64,000 nucleotides of DNA from Cryptomeria japonica (Eukaryota > Streptophyta > Pinopsida > Cupressales > Cupressaceae), in contig NC_081409.1 of NCBI RefSeq assembly GCF_030272615.1, forward strand, positions 619,842,255-619,906,254, read 5' to 3'. Within the stretch, counting starts at the first letter, position 1, and every line of letters starts with the position of its first letter. Below, piece after piece: positions 1 through 10,473 of the stretch. The position numbers and the translations under genes were made by a program. Under the pieces are notes generated by a model. The model saw nothing but the letters and a program-made list of their open reading frames with translations, did not search any database and was not told the origin of the DNA.

Positions 1-384
1 TGTCAGTTGGGTTTCCACGTGAAAAATATGTGTGTCATATGTGATGTCTTTTTCATGTGATACTTTATTGTTTGTTGTCAAGCGGTGAATCATGTTGATC
101 TAGCAAGTTATTATATTTCTTATGATAGATTATCTATTTATGCATAAGGGAAAAGTAGAAATGAGGGAGTAGGTTGTGTGGAAAGCTAAGAAGATTGATC
201 AGTTCATGTCTTTCACAGTTGCACTGTGTTTAATCGGTAGTAGTTTGGTTTGGATCGGTGTTAGGGATTGCCGGTAGTTTACAGTCTGCAATCAAACCAT
301 TTCAGGAGAATTTTTTTTGCCTGTACTGATTCACCCCCCCTCTCAGTACCGGTTTGGTACTCATCATTCATCATTGAGTTATCA
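1..384 (+). repeat. 5' LTR of copia A (3' part only)
   Basis: Collinear with the end of the 3' LTR: base 4 pairs with base 5893, and both copies end in gttatca. It includes a C-rich run and the conserved hairpin. The primer-binding site follows directly. Confidence 0.93.
323..349 (+). other. LTR hairpin with C-rich loop, copia A
   Basis: GTACTGA (323-329) is the perfect reverse complement of TCAGTAC (343-349), around a 13-base loop ttcacccccccTC. The same structure with different outer stem bases lies in the LTRs of elements B, F and D. In the 3' LTR of this element it is at 6213-6245, with a longer C-rich loop and a 6 bp stem. Confidence 0.75.
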
Positions 385-385
385 A

Positions 386-402
386 TTGGTATCAGAGCAT
401 CC
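386..402 (+). other. Primer-binding site, initiator tRNA-Met type
   Basis: TTGGTATCAGAGCATCC begins two bases after the LTR end. TGGTATCAGAGC is the usual plant copia site complementary to the 3' end of initiator tRNA-Met. Confidence 0.9.
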
Positions 403-455
403 TCCGGGTCCTTTGTGTTGTAAGCTTAATTGCTTGAGGGAAAGATCCTATTGTA

Positions 456-1490
456 ATGATGAAGAGGGAAGGTCCAAAGTTCAACAAAGATAACTTTAAA
501 ATATGGAAGGATAGAATGAAGATATACATCAAAAGCATGGGTGCTCAACATTGGAGCTATGTTGAGAAAGTTTATGTTATCCCTACCAATACTCTCACCG
601 ATGACCAAAAGAGAGAGATTCAGGAGAATGGGCAAGTCGTGGAAGCCCTAATTAGTAGCTTATCTAACATTGAGTTTATTGATGTCTAGGGTAAAGACAA
701 TCCCAAATAAGTATGGGATACTCTTGAGAATATCTATGGCGGTGATGAGCATGTAAAACAAGCTAAGGAATAAATCCTTAGAGGGAAGTTTGAAGACATG
801 TGCATGGTTGAAGGTGAGGCCATTCAACAATATGGAATACAAATCAAAACCATTGTTGGTGATATCAAGAGTGCAGGTGGTAAAATGGAAGATTCTACTG
901 TTGTCAGCAAAGTTTTGAGATCCTTATTACTGGTCTATGCAATAAGGGTTGCTGCTATTTAGGAGTTGAGATCAATAGACAAGACTAAGGTATCCCTAGA
1001 CTCCATCATTGCAAAGTTGATAGCCTATGAGCTAAATAGTTTTGATGGAAGTGTTCAAAAGATCGAATCAGCTTTTAGAGCATCTAATGCACCATCTAGA
1101 AAAGGAAAAGAAGCAAGCACCAGTAGTGAACCAAGACAGAGTAGAGAAATGGATAATGAGGAGATTCTAATGGAATTTGAAGCTCTTCATACCAAGAGAC
1201 TTCCTAAGGGAACCGATAAATATACAGGTAAGCTTCCTTTGAAATGCTTTTCTTGTAACCGGATAGGACACATCGCTATAAACTATCCTAATGGTGATAG
1301 CAAGGACAAACCAGAAAGGTTCAAGAAATTCAAAGGACGAAACCGGAGAAACTGTTTTGTAGCAGTTGATGAAGGTGTCACAGATGAGGAATCAAAAGAT
1401 GAAGAAAATGAAGATATTGTATTTGTTGCAGTCAAGGAGGATGTATCAGACAAGAAGGCTCTTGTCTCCCGCTTTGATAATTCCAATGAG
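456..1490 (+). pseudogene. gag pseudogene of copia A
   Basis: Capsid/nucleocapsid protein of a copia element, which would package its RNA into cytoplasmic particles. The start ATG is at 456, about 55 bases after the primer site, and the N terminus (MMKREGPKFNKDNFKIW) matches the start of gag in element D. The frame is broken by TAG at 687, TAA at 708, TAA at 772 and TAG at 960; each fits loss of a Trp or Gln codon by C-to-T or G-to-A change. A CCHC zinc knuckle lies at 1245-1286 (CFSCNRIGHIAINY), with its last Cys replaced by Tyr. An acidic stretch follows before the protease. Not functional as read. Confidence 0.88.
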
Positions 1491-1775
1491 TGAATTATTG
1501 ATAGTGGTTGCTCTCGCTATATGAATGGTGACCAGAGAAAGTTTATATCCCTGGAAGAGTATGATGGTGGTGTGGTTCATTTTGGTAATGATGCACCATG
1601 TATGGTCAAAGGCAGAGGGTCCATCTCTCTAAATGGAAAGAGCAGTGATGATAATGTGTATTGGGTGGAAGGTCTCAGACACAATCTATTGAGTATTGCC
1701 TAGCTGAATGATAGTGGACTCACTCTCGAATTCAAAAATGGAGTCTACAAAATAAAAGGAAAGAATGATGAACTG
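1491..1775 (+). pseudogene. Aspartic protease region of copia A pol
   Basis: Retropepsin-type protease that would cut the Gag-Pol polyprotein. The active-site triad Asp-Ser-Gly is intact at 1500-1508, in the context IIDSGCSRYM, matching elements B and D at the same place. A TGA at 1491-1493 stands where those elements have a Trp codon and cuts the link to gag. A further TAG at 1701-1703 replaces a probable Gln in the pattern LSIAQL. Confidence 0.85.
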
Positions 1776-2775
1776 ATGGCCACCGGTATGCAGACCAAAG
1801 GTAACTTATTTCAGCTGAATGCAAATATAAGTACATGTCTTATGGCTAAGTTTGGTGATAGATGGATATGGCATAGGAGACTCTGCCATGTAAACTTTGA
1901 TAACATAGTAAAGGCCAGTACGATCAAGGTAGTTAGAGGACTGTCGACACTGAGCAAACCGGAAAATCCTTTGTGCAGAGAATGTCAACTAGGGAAAATG
2001 TCTTCCTCAACCTTCAAAGGTAAATTTTTCACTACTGACAATCTACTTGATCTTTTGCATACTAATTTGTGTGGTCCTATGAAAACTAGGAGTGTGCAAG
2101 GATATAGGTATTTTATGATTCTAATAGATGATTTCTCAAGAATGATGTGGGTCACATTATTGAAGGACAAATCTGAAGCTTTTGGAAAGTTCAAAGCCTT
2201 CAGAGCACTAGTAGAAAAGGAAAGTTGTAGAAGAATCAAATGCCTTAGAGCTGATCAAGGAGGGGAATTAACTTCCGGTGAATTTGACAAATATTGTGAA
2301 GAGAATGACATCAAGAGGCAATTGTCTACCCCCTAGACTCCACTTAGCAGAGAGGAACAATCGGACTGTGGTTGAAGTGGCTAGAACTATGCTAATCCAA
2401 GGAAAAGTTACTCACACCTTTTGGAGAGAAGCGGTGAGCACTGCAGTCTACACAATGAATCGGGTACTCATCAAGAAAGGAAAGGATAAGACTCCTTATG
2501 AGTACTGGACCAATAAGACACTAGTGTTAAGCTACTTCAAAGTGTTTAGTAGTAAATGTTATATCAAGAGGAGTGAACATCAGGTCAAGTTTGATGCTAA
2601 ATGTGATGAGGGAATATTCCTAGGGTATTCTACTAAGAGAAAAGCTCTCAAATGTTTCAACAATAGGACTCAGAGAACTGTTGAAAGCATCAATGTTAGG
2701 GTTGATGAAAAATCTGAGAAATCAGAGCAAACTGATAGAGAGCATATAGGAGATGAACTAGTAGTAACCTTCTAG
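1776..2775 (+). pseudogene. Integrase region of copia A pol, frameshifted
   Basis: Would insert the cDNA into host DNA. An HHCC zinc-binding head is visible: WHRRLCH near 1868 and CRECQLGK near 1975. The first catalytic Asp (expected in the pattern HTDLCGP) is Asn, codon AAT at 2064-2066. The second Asp survives in ADQGGE near 2258. Around 2335-2350 a TAG is followed by a short deletion and frameshift that remove the residues before AERNNRT, the site of the catalytic Glu. The frame then continues from about 2344 through TFWREAV and FLGYSTK motifs to a TAG at 2773. Dead as an enzyme. Confidence 0.88.
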
Positions 2776-4531
2776 GAACCGGTTGTAAATCTGCCCAGTA
2801 CCAGCAACTGTGCTCCTACACTGGTAGATGTTGATGAAGATGAGGATAATGAAGAAAAGCAAGAGGAAGCTATTAAGAATATACCTAGGTATGTCAAACT
2901 CAATCATGATCCAAAGCAGATCATAGGAGACAAAGATGTAGGAATTCTTACAAGAATAAAGGTCAGAGAAAGCTCATGTATGATCTCTGAATTTGAGCCT
3001 AAATCATTCAAAGAGGCACAAAAAGATGAAGATTGGATCAAGGAAATGGAGGAGGAACTTGACCAGATAGAAAAGAATGGTACATGGTCTTTAGTACCCA
3101 GAACGGAGCATAAAAATGTCATTGGAACCAAATGGGTTTTCAGAAATAAGCTAAATGAGGATGGCATAGTGGTAAGGAACAAAGCCAGACTAGTATGTAA
3201 AGGATATGCCCAAGAAGAAGGAGAAGACTATGGTGAAACCTTTGCTCCAGCAGCAAGATTGGAAGGATTCTATATGCTTCTTGCATATGCAACTTTTAAA
3301 GGATTCAAGGTATACCAAATGGATGTAAAATCTGCATTTTTAAATGGAATACTTGAAGAGGAAGTGTATATAGAGCAAGAAGATGGGTTTGCCCTATTAG
3401 AAGATAGTGACATGGTGTGTAGGCTCCATAAAGCCTTATATGGACTGAAGCAGGCACCAAGAGCATGGTATGAATGCTTGCACTCTCATCTTGTGAAGAT
3501 AGGATTTGAAAGAACAAGTGAAGATAATAATATCTACTTGAAATCAGAAGGAGATTTGATTCTGATCTATGAAGTATTTGTTGATGACATAATCTTTGGT
3601 GGAGATGACAGGATGAGTAATGACTTTGTAGATGAGATGAAAAAGGAGTTTGAAATGTCACTCATAGGGGAAATTAAGTTCTTCATTAGACTGCAGATTT
3701 AGCAAATGAAAAATGGAATCTTTATTACTCAGTCCAAGTATGTCAAAGAGGTTTTGAAGACCTTTGGCATGGAAGACAGTAAACTGGTTTGTACACCAAT
3801 GGTGAGTGTTTGTAAACTATCAAAAGAGGATGACTCAGCATTGGTAAATGAGAAGGAGTACCGATCTATGATTGGTAAGTTGCATTATGTAGTGCATAGC
3901 AAACCAGACATTGCACATGCAGTGGGTATTACCACTCAGTTTCAACAAAGCCCAAGAGAATCCCACTTGGTAGTAGTCAAGCGGATTCTTAGATATCTGA
4001 ACGGAACTATTGACTATGGGTTATGGTATCCATACAATAATGAGTTCAACCTGAAAGTGTTCACAGATGCTGATTGGGCTGGTAATGTAGATGACCAAAA
4101 GAGCACAACCGGTGGTGTATTCTTTCTCAGCGGTAGACTAGTCTCATGGATGAGTAAAAAGCAGAGTTGTATCTCTCAGTCTACAGTAGAAGTGGAGTAT
4201 GTCATAGCTTTTATGAACTGCATCCAGAGTATTTGGATGAAGCATGTATTGAATTGGCTTCAAAGTTCCTGTATATGAACCGGTAAGTATATTCTGTGAC
4301 AATACAAGTGCAATTAAGATTTCCAAGAATCTAGTTTTACATGCTAGAAACAAGCACTTTGAACTCAAGTATCATTTCTTGAGGGAAAAGGTTCAGAACA
4401 AAGAGGTGGTATTGGAACATGTTTCTAGTAAGGAGTAGTTAGCAGACATATTCACCAAGCCTCTACCGAAGGCTACTTTTACCTATCTACAAGGTGAGTT
4501 AGGGGTGTTTCCCCTTCAAGAGGTAATCTAA
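2776..4531 (+). pseudogene. Reverse transcriptase-RNase H region of copia A pol
   Basis: Would copy element RNA into cDNA and degrade the RNA strand. RT motifs run in order: GTKWVFRNK, VYQMDVKSAFLNG, HKALYGLKQAPRAWY and the polymerase site FVDD at 3577-3588. RNase H follows with FTDADWAG near 4060 and a tail ending ADIFTKPLP. Breaks are a TAG at 3700-3702 (probable Gln), a one-base insertion near 4255 and a TAG at 4436-4438. The natural end is TAA at 4529-4531. The 2776-2979 linker is acidic and poorly conserved. The long open stretch 2980-3702 is the best preserved coding DNA of this element. Confidence 0.92.
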
Positions 4532-4665
4532 AGGTTTGTGCTCTACATTAGTCAGATCTTACTTTGCTATATCTTCTCAGGATTGATGTGTGGAAGAATG
4601 CTACTCCTCGGGAGGAGTAGCATAGTGGAATAAGGAAGCTTGTGCCTCCACTTTGGCATTTTTGT

Positions 4666-4679
4666 CAAAGGGGGAGAAG
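4666..4679 (+). other. Second (internal) polypurine tract, copia A
   Basis: CAAAGGGGGAGAAG, preceded by ggcatttttgt, lies about 100 bases upstream of the true tract. Equivalent copies occur in elements B, F and D at a similar place, so it is a kept feature and not chance. Confidence 0.65.
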
Positions 4680-4764
4680 ATATGAAGTGGAAAAGATATC
4701 TACAATATTAAGGAGAAGATGTGATGCAGAAAGAGTGATATCTTTGTATATTTCCATCAATGCC

Positions 4765-4776
4765 AAAGGGGGAGAT
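4765..4776 (+). other. Polypurine tract of copia A
   Basis: AAAGGGGGAGAT directly precedes the 3' LTR start TGTTGG and would prime plus-strand synthesis. Confidence 0.9.
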
Positions 4777-5614
4777 TGTTGGCATATGTGCAAGAGTATG
4801 ATGAAATGATGATATTGTATGTTGTCATTGATGTTAATATGCTGAGAAGTGAACCAATATATTGAAGTTAAGCAACTGGCAAAGAGAACCAGTATGGTGG
4901 TGTAAACTGGTATATGTGTAATAAGTGAAGCAATATGCTTGTCTAAGTGAACTAGTATGATGTTGTGAACAGGAACCGGTATGTCAAAATGAGAACCAGT
5001 ACATGGAATGTGGTAGGACTACCAGTTGGTAGTCTTAGCTTCAGGGTTTTCGGTTGAAGTGTTCCAAGCCTGTGTGATTCACCTGATGACATTGTGTGAT
5101 GAGTTAGCATTGTAATGGAGATTAGATCATGTTTCCACATCAGCCTCATGCACATGAAGGAGATTGATCCTATCTACCTTAGGAATGTGCAAAGTCTTTG
5201 CAAACGGTGGACAACGCATGATGGGTTATCACCTCCATGAAGCGGTGAAGAATGAACACTGGAGAATGTCTTGAGATCTATTCAAGACTATTGTATTCAA
5301 ATGGAAAGTGCTCAATGGTCAGGATTGAACCGATCAATTACTTAACCTAAGTGTTTAGGGTTTAGGGTTTATGCTGCTAACCTATCTATGTTCTATAAGG
5401 TCGATGTTATGTTTCATGTTGAGGTTGTTGGAAAATGTTGTGTGTGTATCTAAGTGCAGAGATACGTGATTCTTGCCAGACCAGATAAGAGGATTGATAC
5501 CTGCATAGTGTGTGTATAGAAGGAAGGAACTAAAGCGAATCTGCATTGGCATTGAGTGCTATTACTAGATCATTGTAATATCTGTTGATCTTTAACTACT
5601 TCAATAGTTGGAAA

Positions 5615-5835
5615 ATCCCTTAACCGGGTAGCTTTAACCAACTTGTTGTAAATCCTTTAACAGGGTGACTCAAAGCCATTGAGTTCATAAAATCCTTTAA
5701 CAAGGTAACCTCTAATAGGTTTTAACCCTTAACTGGGTATTCTAGCCATCCCTTAACTGGGTGATCCCTAATAGGATTGGTTCCTAACAGAACCTGTTGT
5801 AACAGTCTTTAACGGGACTAGGCTTCTAACAGAGT
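5615..5835 (+). repeat. Degenerate array of CTTAAC-GGGT words in the LTR
   Basis: Short words such as ccttaaccgggta, cctttaacagggtgac, cccttaactgggta and tctttaacgggac recur about eight times at uneven spacing. A related set, read on the minus strand, lies in the LTR of element D (about 57570-57785). Confidence 0.7.
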
Positions 5836-5840
5836 AGACT

Positions 5841-5848
5841 TATAAAGA
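5841..5848 (+). promoter_or_regulatory. TATA-like box in the copia A LTR
   Basis: TATAAAGA about 45 bases before the conserved GTGG-TTTTT block, the expected place for the LTR promoter. Seen only as a motif. The equivalent position of the 5' LTR is outside the window. Confidence 0.45.
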
Positions 5849-6281
5849 GTTCAAAACAGCTTGTGGGTATTCATTCCCACCGTGGTTTTTCCCAGTTGGG
5901 TTTCCAGGTGAAAAATATGTGTGTCATATGTGATGTCTTTTTCATGTGATGCTTTGTTGTTTTCTGTCAAGCGGTGAATCATGTTGATCTAGCAAGTTAT
6001 TATATTTCTGATGATAGATTATCTATTTATGCATAAGGGCAAAGTGGAAATGAGGGAGTAGGTTGTGTGGAAAGCTAAGAAGATTGAGCGATTCATGTCT
6101 TTCATAGTTGCACTGTGTTTAACCGGTAGTAGCTAGGTTTGGACCGGTGCTAGGGATTGCCAGTAGTTTACAGTCTGCAATCAAACCGGTTCAGGAGAAG
6201 TTTTTATGCTTCTACTGATTCACCCCCCCCCCACCCCTCTCAGTACCAGTTTGGTACTCACCATTCATCATTAAGTTATCA

Positions 6282-6976
6282 AAATTTTCTATAGAAGTGA
6301 TACTAATGTTGTTAATGTCTATATGTGGATTCCAATAGACCAATATCACCATTTCTAGCCAACATAGTTAGTGTAATGTCACTTGGAAGTTGTAATGTCA
6401 CAAATAAAATAAAAATATGCCACTTATATAAATCCAACCAACAATACCAAGTTAAAAAATATTAAAATTAAATAGAACAAAAACTAAATCCTAGGAAATA
6501 AATAATTTTCCAACCGCTAAAGCCAAATTAAAGCTTTAAATAGTCATATAAATATTAATGGATAACAAGATGTATGGACATGGTTATAAACTCAATGAAG
6601 GAATTTTTATGAAACCCATTGAATTGAATCTCTAAGATTGATTATAATGAAAGGGCCTCATATAGTATCAAAAAAACTATAGGTTATATCCTATACATAA
6701 AGAGTAAGACACCATTGAAAATTAGATTAAAAACATACAATGGAAAGAAAAAAAAAGGAGCAAAATAATAATTATGGAGAAATAACCTAGACTAAGAATA
6801 CTTAAGGAGAACACTAATAAAACAATTTCCTTAGGATTGGAATATGTTTGAGTTTACAAAACATGTGAGTTGGAGAATCAATTTCAGCATTAAATATGTT
6901 TTCATAGAAAGAAAATAAAAAAAGAGAGATGGTGAGCAAGAGAGGTATATGGAGAGAAGGAGAGGGGATATATAAA
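6282..6976. other. AT-rich non-coding DNA ending in a GA tract
   Basis: No gene seen. From about 6905 the sequence becomes purine-rich (gagagatggtgagcaagagagg) and runs to the insertion site of element E. The GA tract resumes on the far side of E at 15694, so E landed inside it. Confidence 0.7.
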
Positions 6977-8651
6977 TGTGTGGGGGAAAAAGTGACACTA
7001 AACAAACATGCCCTATTCTCACCTTTTGACACACATTTGTGGAATATGAAAGAGCCTAGAGGTATCACACAATTGGCTACTTCTTTTTGTGGAAGAGAGA
7101 GCCACGGGCTACCTATTAGGATTTCTATTCCTTTGTTGCAAATGATAGATAGAATGATGCAAGTTCAATCCCTAACCCCAAAGTGCAAGTATGAACTAAT
7201 AACAAGATTGCAGAATTGAACTTAAACAATGGAAAGATATAAACACAAGGACAAGACAAGAATGTAAATGCATACCCGGTGTTAAAATATGAGTGAAAAT
7301 GTTTGGGACGGGGGCGCGGGCGCCACTGTCCTGATTTTGCCCCTAAAACTGCTCCTGAAAATGCTGTTTTGCAACCTGAAAAGCTGTCAAAATGCTGAAA
7401 CTTGCTGTCTGACAGAAGGACCAGGGCGCCCAGCGCCCTTGTCCCAAGGACCAGGGTGCCCAGTGCCCCTGTCCTGGTAGGACTAGGGTGCCCCATGCCC
7501 CTGTCCTGGTCTTTTGCTCTGCAATTTGGTGTGGAGTGTTGTCTCGGCCTGCTTCTTCCGGATCTGTAACTTGCGGCGTCGTTTGAATCTCGAAACCTAC
7601 ACTTATATCTGAAAAGGGTATGGTGGGCAGCTATATAGGGTTTTGCCTTAGTCAAACCCCCCCTTTGGTGGTTTCCACCTCCATGAATAGCCAAGTTGTA
7701 TTGTAAAAGTAGTGTGTGTGCAGACCTTGTGTGTGTGCAAGATCCTAAAATGCAAGTAAGCAAACTAGAGCAACCTAGAAAGTAAACCCTAATAGCTTGT
7801 AAATGATAATGTAAATGCTCCAAATCAAGATGAAAAGTGATCTAAAGCATGAATATAAATGATGTAATGAAGCTTATGCAAAGACATGAAAACAACATGA
7901 AATCATACCCAACTCCAAGGGAGGGGTACAAGCCAATCTTCAGTCGGTGATCCCTTATTGCTCTTAAATGCCTTCAAAGCCCTAAATGGATGAATGAAAT
8001 TGATAGATGCTTGATGGATGGATTTTGAATGTTGTTGAAGTCTTCAAAGATCTGCTCTTTCGCTGCATAGAAGGTCCTTGAAAACCAAAAATTTGGATCC
8101 TTTCAAATGAAGAAAGAGAGCTCTTATATATGAAACCCTAGGTCTTAATTTCAACTTTTGGCTGACCTAGAGATTGAATCTCCCACCAATTTCTTGGGGT
8201 TAAGCTTTATTTTATGATTGGATCATGCTCCTAAAATTTTGAGAAAAATGTCCGGGACCGTGTGCACTCCGGGCGCCATGGTCCTGGCAACTTTTCACCA
8301 AATTTTTAGGGTCGTCAGATATGATGATTTTAGAGAGAATCCCGAAGTTACAGCTGATTTTGAGATGTTTTGACCCTCAAAATCAAGCCCCCAAGTTCAA
8401 AATAGGACCTAATTACGGTTTTAGATTAAATGATGTATTGGAAGAATAAAATGAAAGGGGCACACTTTAATGAAAAGGGCCCAACTTTATGATATGGGAG
8501 ATGATAAAATAGAACCTTAGACCTAATTAATTTAATTAATTAAGTGCTAAAGGGGAAATGCAATGCAAAATGCAAAATTCACCAAGGCGGGTGCTAAACT
8601 AGGTGTGAAATTGTACCACCCTAGCAAGTGCGTACAATTTACGACGCTACA
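6977..8651 (-). repeat. 3' LTR of element E
   Basis: 1675 bases, matching 14048-15693. It is about 30 bases longer than the right copy because of one extra unit of a GC-rich repeat near 7440-7480. It contains ORF-like stretches on the minus strand that are not shared cleanly by the other copy and are not taken as genes. Confidence 0.93.
7306..7512. repeat. GC-rich repeat cluster in the left LTR of E
   Basis: Variants of ggaccagggcgcccagcgcc followed by cctgtcc occur three times at about 7417-7510, with related words at 7303-7335 (gggacgggggcgcgggcgcc) and 8250-8287. They stand out sharply from the AT-rich surroundings. Each carries a near-palindromic GGGCGCC core. The right LTR (14373-14555) has one unit fewer. 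Confidence 0.8.
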
Positions 8652-8667
8652 TTTAGCCCCCACTTTA
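8652..8667 (-). other. Polypurine tract of element E
   Basis: On the minus strand AAAGTGGGGGCTAAA directly precedes the LTR start TGTAGCG, as expected at the 3' end of a minus-strand LTR element. Confidence 0.82.
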
Positions 8668-10473
8668 GCGGTCATATGAACACTACGTGCATATGCAAGC
8701 TAAAGTACAGAAAAGTAAACATTATTTGAAAAAGGATATATCCATAAGTTGTCGGATGAAGCCCCCAGTGGCATCTGCAGTACTCAGTTAGGAACCGCAC
8801 CCTACAAAACACATGTTAGATCACAAAATCACCTAATGCTTACTAAGGAAGGTGATGAAAATTTGAGGGTAGCTATATGCCCCCCCTATTTCGGCTTGCT
8901 AATTTTAGTGAGTTGAAACAGGGTATCATGTTTACCACTTCGAATTGTTAAAGAATATTGATAACAAATTCTCACAAGAAGATTTGATATGAGATCAAAA
9001 ACTAATGGAGAATCATTTGGTAAGAAAGAGGACTAAATCTCAATTCTAACACAACAAAGAGTGTGAGGATTTGAGAGTTCTCTAACACAAGATGAAGGAT
9101 GTAAATGGAAACAAAATGCAAAGAGAAGAAAAGAAAGGAAACAAGGATGAATACACACATTGGTGATCCATGAAAAGAATAGTGAGAGTGAAAACATGGA
9201 CTTCTCGCCCCTAGATCTTGTCTAGGTGATCCATGGGAAAAAGGACATGGAAAACTAGCCCCCAGAATCTGTCTAGGTGATCCATGTAAGGGAGGAGAGT
9301 GAGAAAATCTAGCCTTATGCCGCTAGTTCCACTCAACCTCGTGCATGTGTGTGTAAGTGAGGTTAGAAGCACCTCATAGGAGTCTATGCCCGAGTATGCT
9401 ACAACCTGTATATGTATAGTACGAAAGTGTGACATCTCGCTCTAAGAGTCTGTGCTCTGGTTCCGAGAATGACCCATTGCTCAAAAAGTGTAATGTTTAT
9501 GTCATAAGCAAAGTAGAACAAGGATACCTACCTTCATCACAAAAGAAGATACCCCAAAAATGCAACAATGTCATAGATCCAAGCAAGAGAGTTTTGCACT
9601 CTTTAAGCAAGGATAAGATAGTTGAAAAGGGATATCTTGTAGTATGTGTAAAGGAGATCCTTAGAGGAGAAGAGATCTTTGTACAAAAGACACCTATCCC
9701 CAAGAGGAATTGTCTTAGACAAATATAACATTCTCTAGAATAAGACAAAGAAGAGAATAAGAATGCAATACTTCCTTCTTTTGCGAGGTGAACCTGATTC
9801 TTAATGAAGGATGACGCTTTTTTTAACCCAATTGGGAGAGTGAATTCATTATGGATGTATTTTACCAAGTGCAAAAGAGGTTGTAGTCAAGGACTTACAC
9901 CTCTTGTAAGAGAGAATCCTTGAACAAACAACAACAAATGCATACAAGGAATAACATCAAGTAATAAAGTTCACACCATCCACGAAATAGGAAAAAAGTG
10001 GATCCTTAATTAAAAATAAGGAAAGATCATTGCCTCCCAAGGATAAGGACAATGAGAAGGACTTACACAATCTTCTAGGGAGAGATTTAGACATAAGCAA
10101 AATGTACTACATACTCACATGAGTTCATGCAAGCAAGACATTAGTGTATGTAAAATGCTCCTCACAAGAAGTGGGTAAGGTAAGAAAGAGAATACACATC
10201 TTCTCCCATATCTAGGAAAAGAGGATTCTAAAGAAAAGATGATCAATATTTCCACATTATTGCCCCAAAGGGAAATTTTAACCATGAAAAGAAGAGATGT
10301 ATGAAATCACTCTCGTCCCCATAGGAACAAGAGATAACATAGAAAATTAGGCTATTATGTTGCTTCAAAAAATATGATTGCACTTGAAATTGTACCATCA
10401 TGAATGACAATGAGCCCCCAGTAAATGAGCTACCAATGTCACATAATGATGAGCAACATAATAGCCATTAATG
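8668..10473. other. Interior of element E without recognisable gene
   Basis: About 1.8 kb between the ORF and the purine tract, where RT and integrase would lie in a complete gypsy element. It is A-rich on the plus strand with many aag/gaa words. Short frames, such as one at 9429-9728, show no known motif. I see no pol remnant. Confidence 0.6.

Larger units (their letters stand above)
1..6281 (+). mobile_element. Ty1/copia LTR retrotransposon A, 5' end cut by the window
   Basis: The window opens inside the 5' LTR, whose sequence recurs at 5893-6281. Between the LTRs lie, in order, a tRNA-Met-type primer site, gag, protease, integrase, reverse transcriptase, RNase H and a polypurine tract. 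The protease-integrase-RT order is diagnostic of Ty1/copia. By eye there are about 20 differences in the first 310 aligned LTR bases, so the insertion is old. All domains are broken by stops or frameshifts. The left target duplication lies outside the window; the five bases to the right are aaatt. Element D (57124-64000) has closely similar gag and pol. Confidence 0.95.
4777..6281 (+). repeat. 3' LTR of copia A (about 1.5 kb)
   Basis: Starts TGTTGGCATA after the polypurine tract and ends gttatca, giving TG...CA ends. Its last 390 bases match bases 4-384. It contains a degenerate array of CTTAAC-GGGT words, a TATA-like word at 5841, and a CCACCGTGG-TTTTTCCC block (5878-5893) also seen in the LTRs of elements B and F and, weaker, D. 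No coding. Confidence 0.92.

Noticed and set aside
5354-5370. Telomere-like TTTAGGG words
   Set aside because: Only about two and a half units inside the copia A LTR; chance or LTR text, not an interstitial telomere.
7125-7823. 232-codon minus-strand ORF in the left LTR of element E
   Set aside because: The other LTR copy breaks it into shorter frames, it spans the GC-rich repeats, and it has no domain.
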